Source: Paractinoplanes pyxinae
GTDB lineage: Bacteria > Actinomycetota > Actinomycetes > Mycobacteriales > Micromonosporaceae
NCBI RefSeq assembly: GCF_026626335.1
Contig: NZ_JAPNTZ010000012.1
Coordinates: forward strand, 124,001 to 188,000
DNA length: 64,000 nt
Reading direction: 5' to 3'
Shown here piece by piece: positions 58,809 to 64,000 of the stretch (within the stretch, counting starts at the first letter, position 1; every line of letters begins with the position of its first letter). Below the pieces are notes generated by a model. That model saw only the letters and a list, made by a program, of their open reading frames with translations. It made no database searches and was not told where the DNA came from. Position numbers and translations under genes: made by a program.

Positions 58809-61331
58809 ATGTTCGAGCGGTTCACCGACCGAGCGCGACGGGTTGTCGTCCTGGCCCAAGAAGAGGCCCGGATGCTCAACCACAACTACATCGGGACCGA
58901 GCACATCCTGCTCGGCCTGATCCATGAGGGTGAGGGCGTCGCCGCCAAGGCTCTCGAGAGCCTGGGCATCTCTCTCGAGGGTGTGCGGCAGCAGGTCGAA
59001 GAGATCATCGGCCAGGGTCAGCAGGCGCCGAGCGGGCACATCCCGTTCACGCCCCGAGCCAAGAAGGTTCTCGAGCTGTCGCTGCGTGAGGCGCTGCAGC
59101 TCGGCCACAACTACATCGGCACCGAGCACATCCTGCTCGGCCTGATCCGCGAGGGCGAGGGCGTCGCCGCCCAGGTCCTCGTGAAGCTGGGGGCCGACCT
59201 CAACCGGGTCCGCCAGCAGGTCATCCAGCTGCTCTCGGGCTACCAGGGCAAGGAGCCGGCCGCGGCCGGCGCGGCGGCGGGCGAGGCCGCGCCGTCGACG
59301 TCCCTGGTCCTCGACCAGTTCGGGCGCAACCTGACCCAGGCCGCCCGCGAGGGCAAGCTCGACCCGGTCATCGGGCGCGAGAAGGAAATCGAGCGGGTCA
59401 TGCAGGTGCTGTCCCGCCGCACCAAGAACAACCCGGTGCTCATCGGTGAGCCCGGCGTCGGCAAGACCGCTGTCGTCGAGGGGCTGTCCCAGTCGATCGT
59501 CAAGGGCGAGGTGCCCGAGACGCTCAAGGACAAGCAGCTCTACACGCTCGACCTCGGTGCGCTCGTCGCCGGTTCCCGCTACCGCGGTGACTTCGAGGAG
59601 CGCCTGAAGAAGGTGCTCAAAGAGATCCGCACCCGGGGCGACATCATCCTGTTCATCGACGAGATCCACACCCTGGTGGGTGCGGGTGCCGCCGAGGGCG
59701 CGATCGACGCGGCGAGCATCCTGAAGCCGATGCTGGCCCGCGGCGAGCTGCAGACCATCGGCGCCACCACCCTCGACGAGTACCGCAAGCACCTGGAGAA
59801 GGACGCCGCTCTCGAGCGCCGCTTCCAGCCCATCCAGGTCGGCGAGCCGTCGCTGGCGCACACCATCGAGATCCTCAAGGGTCTGCGCGACCGCTACGAG
59901 GCTCACCACCGGATCAGCATCACCGACGCCGCCCTGGTGGCCGCGGCGACGCTGGCCGACCGCTACATCTCCGACCGCTTCCTGCCGGACAAGGCGATCG
60001 ACCTGATCGACGAGGCCGGCGCCCGGATGCGCATCCGCCGGATGACCGCGCCGCCAGACCTGCGTGACTTCGACGAGCGCATCGCCCAGGTGCGCCGCGA
60101 CAAGGAGTCCGCGATCGACGCGCAGGACTTCGAGCGGGCCGCCCAGCTGCGCGACAAAGAGAAGCAGCTGCTGGGTCAGAAGGCGCAGCGTGAGAAGGAG
60201 TGGAAGGCGGGCGACCTCGACGTCGTGTCCGAGGTCGACGACGAGCAGATCGCCGAGGTCCTGGGCAACTGGACCGGCATCCCGGTCTACAAGCTGACCG
60301 AGGAAGAGACGTCCCGGCTGCTCCGCATGGAAGATGAGCTGCACAAGCGGGTCATCGGCCAGGAGGACGCGGTCAAGGCGGTCTCCAAGGCGATCCGGCG
60401 TACCCGGGCCGGCCTGAAGGACCCGAAGCGCCCGTCCGGCTCGTTCATCTTCGCCGGCCCGTCCGGTGTCGGTAAGACCGAGCTCAGCAAGGCGCTGGCC
60501 GAGTTCCTGTTCGGCTCGGAAGACGCGCTGATCCAGCTCGACATGTCCGAGTTCCACGACCGGTACACGGTGTCCCGCCTCGTCGGTGCCCCTCCCGGCT
60601 ACGTCGGCTACGACGAGGGTGGCCAGCTGACCGAGAAGGTGCGACGCAAGCCGTTCTCCGTGGTCCTCTTCGACGAGATCGAAAAGGCCCACCCGGACGT
60701 CTTCAACACGCTCCTTCAGATCCTCGAGGATGGTCGCCTGACCGACGGTCAGGGCCGCATCGTGGACTTCAAGAACACGGTCATCATCCTGACCACCAAC
60801 CTCGGCACGAGGGACGTGGCCAAGGCGGTGTCGCTGGGCTTCCAGGCCTCGGAAGACGTCGAGAGCAACTACGACCGGATGAAGGTCAAGGTCAACGACG
60901 AGCTGAAGCAGCACTTCCGCCCGGAGTTCCTGAACCGCATCGACGACACGATCGTCTTCCACCAGCTCCGCCAGGACGAGATCCTGCAGATCGTCGACAT
61001 CTTCACGTCGCGCATCGAGTCCCAGCTCAAGAACAAAGACATGGGCCTCGAGCTGACCGACAACGCTAAGAAGTACCTGGCCAAGAAGGGCTTCGACCCG
61101 GTGCTGGGCGCGCGGCCGCTGCGTCGCACGATCCAGCGCGATCTCGAGGACACCCTGTCCGAGCAGATCCTGTTCAACGAGCTGCGGCCCGGTCAGATCG
61201 TGGTCGTGGACTGCGAGGGCGACCCGGAGAACATCGAGAAGTCGAAGCTCGTGTTCAAGGGTGCCGACCGCGGGGTTGCTGTTCCGGACGCTGTTCCGGC
61301 TGACCTCGGGGCTGCTACGACCGAGGAGTAA
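58809..61331 (+). CDS. clpC: ATP-dependent Clp protease ATP-binding subunit ClpC
   Basis: ClpC is the Hsp100 unfoldase that feeds proteins to ClpP. The 840-residue product has two N-terminal Clp repeats (residues about 1-145) and a first AAA+ domain with Walker A GEPGVGKT at 213-220. A UVR-type middle domain lies near residues 425-460 (FERAAQLRDKEKQLLG), then a second AAA+ domain with GPSGVGKT at 550-557 and the C-terminal D2-small domain. The ATG is used because the family starts MFERFTDRARR and a GAGGAG site is just upstream. It ends in a strong terminator. Confidence 0.97.
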   Translation: MFERFTDRARRVVVLAQEEARMLNHNYIGTEHILLGLIHEGEGVAAKALESLGISLEGVRQQVEEIIGQGQQAPSGHIPFTPRAKKVLELSLREALQLGHNYIGTEHILLGLIREGEGVAAQVLVKLGADLNRVRQQVIQLLSGYQGKEPAAAGAAAGEAAPSTSLVLDQFGRNLTQAAREGKLDPVIGREKEIERVMQVLSRRTKNNPVLIGEPGVGKTAVVEGLSQSIVKGEVPETLKDKQLYTLDLGALVAGSRYRGDFEERLKKVLKEIRTRGDIILFIDEIHTLVGAGAAEGAIDAASILKPMLARGELQTIGATTLDEYRKHLEKDAALERRFQPIQVGEPSLAHTIEILKGLRDRYEAHHRISITDAALVAAATLADRYISDRFLPDKAIDLIDEAGARMRIRRMTAPPDLRDFDERIAQVRRDKESAIDAQDFERAAQLRDKEKQLLGQKAQREKEWKAGDLDVVSEVDDEQIAEVLGNWTGIPVYKLTEEETSRLLRMEDELHKRVIGQEDAVKAVSKAIRRTRAGLKDPKRPSGSFIFAGPSGVGKTELSKALAEFLFGSEDALIQLDMSEFHDRYTVSRLVGAPPGYVGYDEGGQLTEKVRRKPFSVVLFDEIEKAHPDVFNTLLQILEDGRLTDGQGRIVDFKNTVIILTTNLGTRDVAKAVSLGFQASEDVESNYDRMKVKVNDELKQHFRPEFLNRIDDTIVFHQLRQDEILQIVDIFTSRIESQLKNKDMGLELTDNAKKYLAKKGFDPVLGARPLRRTIQRDLEDTLSEQILFNELRPGQIVVVDCEGDPENIEKSKLVFKGADRGVAVPDAVPADLGAATTEE

Positions 61332-61343
61332 GCCTGTAGTTCG

Positions 61344-61376
61344 AAACGGCCCGGCGCGGTTTGCGCCGGGCCGTTT
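61344..61376 (+). terminator. Terminator after clpC
   Basis: A perfect 14-bp stem (AAACGGCCCGGCGC and its complement) with a GGTTT loop ends in a T-run (GTTTT), 13 bases after the clpC stop. This is a textbook intrinsic terminator. Confidence 0.9.
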
Positions 61377-61440
61377 TGGCGTTCTGACGGGAGGTTGCGT
61401 CGGGGCTGCTCTGGCGTTCTGACGGTGTTTGCGGGGGGAC

Positions 61441-61516
61441 GGTTTGGGGGCGGGGGATGGCCCCCTACGGGCGGTCAGGCTTGATCCCTGCGTGGGCCAT
61501 CCCCCGCCCCCAAACC
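61441..61516. repeat. Inverted repeat with perfect 23-bp arms
   Basis: Left arm 61441-61463 (starting GGTTTGGGGGCGGGGGATGG) is exactly complementary to 61494-61516; the 30-base loop is not obviously structured. Compared with a terminator the arms are long and the loop large. A miniature mobile element, a structured RNA, or a dispersed palindromic repeat are all possible. Confidence 0.9.
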
Positions 61517-61845
61517 TCGGTTCGCTTGCGCTTGGCGCCGGGTCACTCTCACCTAACCCTGGAGACCAGTCACGCTCCGCCTCGGCTGACCGGCGTGCTT
61601 CCCGCGATGCCGCCCCCGCCCGGGCGCCACCGCGATGGCTCGATCGGATCCGCTGCCTCGTCCAACGCCGCGCGGGCCTCGCCTGGCACAGCCCCGCTAG
61701 GCGTGCCTGGTATCGCCGGCGTCGCCGTGCCTCGCCTGACATCGCTCCATCCGGCCCCGCCTCGCGTCGCGCCAGCCCGCCGGGCGGTGTCGCGCTTGAC
61801 TGTGCCGTGCCATGCCTGGCCCAAGCCGGCGCCGTCGCGCCTTAC

Positions 61846-62226
61846 CCGGCACAGCCTCGCTTCGCCGCGCCTAGCGTCACCTGCACTGGCGTGGCTCACC
61901 TGGCATAGCCTCGCTTTGCCCCACCCAGCGTCACCGCAGCGGCGTGCCTCGCCTGACACAGCCTCGGCTCGCCGCGCCCGGCGTCGCCTGCAGCGGCGTG
62001 GCTCAGCTGGCGCAGCCTCGTTTCGCCGCGCGCAGCGTCACCTGCAGCGGCGTGGCTCACCTGGCATAGCCTCGTTTCGCTGCGCGCAGCGTCACCTGCA
62101 GCGGCGTGGGTCACCTGGCATAGCCTCGGCTCGCCGCGCGCAGCGTCACCTGCAGCGGCGTGGCTCACCTGGCACAGCCTCGCTTCGCCGCGCTCGGCGT
62201 CACCTGCCTGCACCGCCGTGGCTCGT
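61846..62226. repeat. 54-bp tandem repeat, seven copies
   Basis: Units start at 61846, 61900, 61953, 62007, 62061, 62115 and 62169; spacing is 54 bases except one of 53 and a last copy of 58. Each begins CTGGCAYAGCCTCG and ends near GCGTGGCTCAC. The central copies differ at only a few positions. Older, diverged copies are seen on both sides. In translation the unit gives an 18-residue repeat, but there is no sign of a start, a ribosome site or a domain. Confidence 0.9.
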
Positions 62227-62814
62227 CTGGCAGCGTTCCACCCACCCGGCTGGCCTCGCGTCGCCGCGCCTCGCCCGAGGCCCGCCTATTTCCCGCTGTG
62301 CTGTGCGTCGCCGTGCCTGGCGTCGCCTGCACCGCTGTGTCTTAGTCAGCCGCCGGCCGTACGCCGGACAACGCGGGCATCGCATCGCATCGCCTCGTCC
62401 GCTACGCCCGACCACCCGCTCCCACCCAAGGCGGGCTGGCCCGTTCTGCCTGGCCGCACCGGACCGTGGCCGGTCGCCGTGCCTCGCATTCCGGTGAATC
62501 GCCTGGCATCGGCCAATCAGCCCGGCACCGCGACCACATCCACGTCCTTGATCCGGATGGGGAGCCTTGGCTTGCCATGCGTCGTGCGGCTTTGCCCTGG
62601 GCAGCCATGGGCTCGTCCCGCCCGGCTCGTCCACCTCGGCCCGGGCCCGTTTCACCAGCCTCGCGCGGGCCGGCCCGGGGCTCGTCCTACGCAGCTTCAC
62701 CTGCCTCAGCCGGGTATGCGTCGCCTTGCTCAGCCCCACCATCGTCGCCCTGCTCGGCCCGACCATCGTCGCCCTGCTCAGCCTGGCCGTCGTCGGGCGT
62801 GGGTGGGGGTGGGG

Positions 62815-62847
62815 CAACGGCCCGGCTGGTGGGCAGCCGGGCCGTTG
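62815..62847 (-). terminator. Terminator after the GH43 gene
   Basis: A perfect 13-bp stem (CAACGGCCCGGCT and its complement) with a 7-base loop lies about 70 bases past the GH43 stop, on the downstream side for that leftward gene. Confidence 0.75.
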
Positions 62848-62917
62848 CGTGTCCCGGGGCGACTCCGGGACGGCCCGCGTCGGCGTCGGGGGGAACGCCG
62901 GCGTGGGCGGGGGGCCG

Positions 62918-64000
62918 TCAGCTCAGTCGTAGGACTGTTCCGGTTGAGCTGACGGAGACTGTGGAGCCGGAGATGTGCAGGTAGCCGCCGGGCTCTGCGC
63001 GTAGCTTGAGGCCGGTTCGGACGGGCTCGCGACGGAACTTGAGGGGGGTGGTGGCCAGGTGGAGGCCGGCTGCCCCGTCGGCGGCTATGAACTGGGTTGG
63101 GTGGTCTACGGAACGTAGGGCCTCGGTGCCGTCCGGTTGTTGGTCGAAGCGGAACTGGGTGGGGGCCAAGTCGTGTGGGGCGCGCTGCACGATGATCTTG
63201 CCGTCGGTTGTGTGGCGGATGTAGTCGTCGGGGCGGGTGGCGGGGGACAGGCGGATGATCGGGCCGCCGTCGCCTACCGGGACTCCGAAGAGGGGGGTGC
63301 CGTCGGGGTGCCAGTAGAGGCGTTGGACCCTCGCGTGGCGGTTGGGGTCGTAGAGGGGATCGCCGGTTATGTCGCGGTAGTCGCGGGCGTGGTACACCAG
63401 CACGTCGGTGCGGCCGTCCTCGGCGACGGTGAAGGAGTTGTGGCCGGGGCCGTAGCGTGAGGTTTCGGTGTTGGTGACGAAGATCGGGTCGGGGGTTTTG
63501 GTCCAGCTTTCGCGTCGTAGCAGGTCGGCGTCGGCGTTGGCGGTCAGCAGGCCCATGCAGTAACGCGCGTCGGTGGCGCTGGCCGAGAACGTCAGGAAGA
63601 CGCGGCCGTTGCGGATCAGGACGGCTGGGCCCTCGTTGACGCGGAAGCCCTGGATCTCCCAGTCGCGGGTGGGGGTGGTGATCCGGGTCGGTTTGCTGGC
63701 CAGCGAGTAAGGGGTGCCCATGCGGGCGATGTAGAGGCTGGTGTTCACCGCGATCTCGGGCTCGCTCTGCGCCCACACCAGGTAGCGGCGGCCGCGGTGG
63801 GCGAAGGTGGTGGCGTCCAGCGTGAAGCCGTCCCATTCGGTCATCAGCTGGGTCTTGAGCTGCCAGCCGCTGGCGTCCAGGGGGTCGGCCAACGGTGATT
63901 CCAGTACGTACGTGCGGATGCGGAACACGTCGTCGGAGTCGCCGGCGGCGAAGTAGACGTACCACTTGCCGTCGATGCGGTGCAGTTCGGGCGCCCAGAT
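62918..64000 (-). CDS. GH43-family arabinofuranosidase-type glycoside hydrolase, 5' end outside window
   Basis: The frame runs off the right edge, so the N-terminal part (signal peptide and the first blade with the catalytic base) is missing. About 360 residues are visible. Beta-propeller features of GH43 are IWAPELHRIDGKWYVYFAA at the window edge, TEWDGFTLDATTF, RVNEGPAVLIRNGRVFLTFS (Glu as probable general acid) and RYGPGHNSFTVAEDG. The C-terminal 110 residues (DDYIRHTTDG to the end) resemble an AbfB-type arabinose-binding module (CBM42). Such secreted enzymes release L-arabinose from plant arabinan or arabinoxylan, as expected of a soil or litter actinomycete. Confidence 0.85.
   Translation of the reverse strand: MWAPELHRIDGKWYVYFAAGDSDDVFRIRTYVLESPLADPLDASGWQLKTQLMTEWDGFTLDATTFAHRGRRYLVWAQSEPEIAVNTSLYIARMGTPYSLASKPTRITTPTRDWEIQGFRVNEGPAVLIRNGRVFLTFSASATDARYCMGLLTANADADLLRRESWTKTPDPIFVTNTETSRYGPGHNSFTVAEDGRTDVLVYHARDYRDITGDPLYDPNRHARVQRLYWHPDGTPLFGVPVGDGGPIIRLSPATRPDDYIRHTTDGKIIVQRAPHDLAPTQFRFDQQPDGTEALRSVDHPTQFIAADGAAGLHLATTPLKFRREPVRTGLKLRAEPGGYLHISGSTVSVSSTGTVLRLS

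Larger units (their letters stand above)
61332..62917. other. 1.6-kb repeat-filled region without a convincing gene
   Basis: This stretch contains the clpC terminator, a direct repeat TGGCGTTCTGACGG at 61377 and 61412, a 23-bp perfect inverted repeat, a 54-bp tandem repeat with many degenerate relatives on either side (from about 61590 to 62560), and the terminator of the GH43 gene. Several frames stay open on both strands because the repeat unit is a multiple of three and stop codons are rare. Their products are Arg/Pro/Ala/Ser-rich without domains, so no gene is called. Confidence 0.65.

Noticed and set aside
58533..61742. A leftward open frame of over 1000 codons opposite clpC.
   Set aside because: It is the mirror of a well-conserved gene in very GC-rich DNA, where antisense frames stay open; its product has no domain and is rich in Leu/Asp/Val/Arg as expected of such shadows.
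61846..62226. CRISPR array.
   Set aside because: The 54-bp units follow each other with no unique spacers, and no cas genes are in the window.
61457..62497. A 346-codon rightward frame, and leftward partners, across the 54-bp repeats.
   Set aside because: The repeat length is a multiple of three, which keeps several frames open on both strands. There is no ribosome site or domain and composition is Arg/Pro/Ser-rich.

Overview
The window is high-GC actinobacterial DNA: GTG starts are common, 4-base stop/start overlaps are frequent, and Lsr2, ClpC, a mycosin/EccC/EccD locus and the hpt-ftsH-folE and panC-panD-nadB-nadC-coaX-lysS-lsr2-clpC gene orders are all present. Gene content and order point to the family Micromonosporaceae, most likely Actinoplanes or a close relative. 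That placement is inferred from gene order and protein style, not from a marker gene. No tRNA, rRNA or CRISPR array was seen.

Layout. 0-4.5 kb: the 3' end of a CapA-type gene, then a tightly packed run nth, a TlpA-like lipoprotein, a NUDIX hydrolase and a MarP-like membrane serine protease, then an acetyltransferase. 4.5-11.5 kb: a compact type VII secretion locus (mycP and eccC leftward, eccD rightward) with no eccB, eccE or WXG100 genes beside it. It ends in a six-copy 19-bp repeat and a perfect bidirectional terminator. 11.7-20.8 kb: ppa, a DacB-type carboxypeptidase with a long Pro/Gln-rich cytoplasmic tail, a zinc metalloprotease, tilS, hpt, ftsH and folE. 20.8-37.4 kb: a block separating folE from folP. 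It carries an AhpD/MarR pair, a decayed IS30-type element, a methyltransferase, a RidA-family protein, a soluble FtsK-type ATPase with a membrane partner, and a seven-gene leftward operon resembling a type IV secretion apparatus (VirB2-, PrgI-, VirB4-, VirB6-like genes, a possible VirB8-like gene, a wall hydrolase, and an unknown). 37.5-42 kb: folP-folB-folK-DUF3180 and membrane or unknown genes. 42-45.6 kb: a complete osmoprotectant (glycine betaine/choline type) ABC importer. 45.7-49.7 kb: a repeat-rich membrane protein, then a stand-alone nuoD coupled to a MidA/NDUFAF7-type methyltransferase. 49.9-61.3 kb: a DUF2520 dehydrogenase, panC, panD, a lipoprotein, nadB, nadC, coaX, lysS, lsr2 and clpC. 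61.3-62.9 kb: about 1.6 kb without a convincing gene, holding a 23-bp perfect inverted repeat and a seven-copy 54-bp tandem repeat. 62.9-64 kb: the 3' part of a secreted GH43 arabinofuranosidase-type gene.

How the genes work together. Folate synthesis is represented by folE, folP, folB and folK. The pan/nad/coaX group makes CoA and NAD precursors; PanD and NadB both consume L-aspartate, and CoaX phosphorylates the pantothenate made by PanC. FtsH, ClpC, MarP, the mycosin and the HEXXH protease form a strong proteolysis theme. The most unusual items are the relaxase-less type IV-like operon inside the folate gene order, the nuoD-MidA pair that mirrors a known human complex I modification pair, and the repeat-filled gap after clpC.
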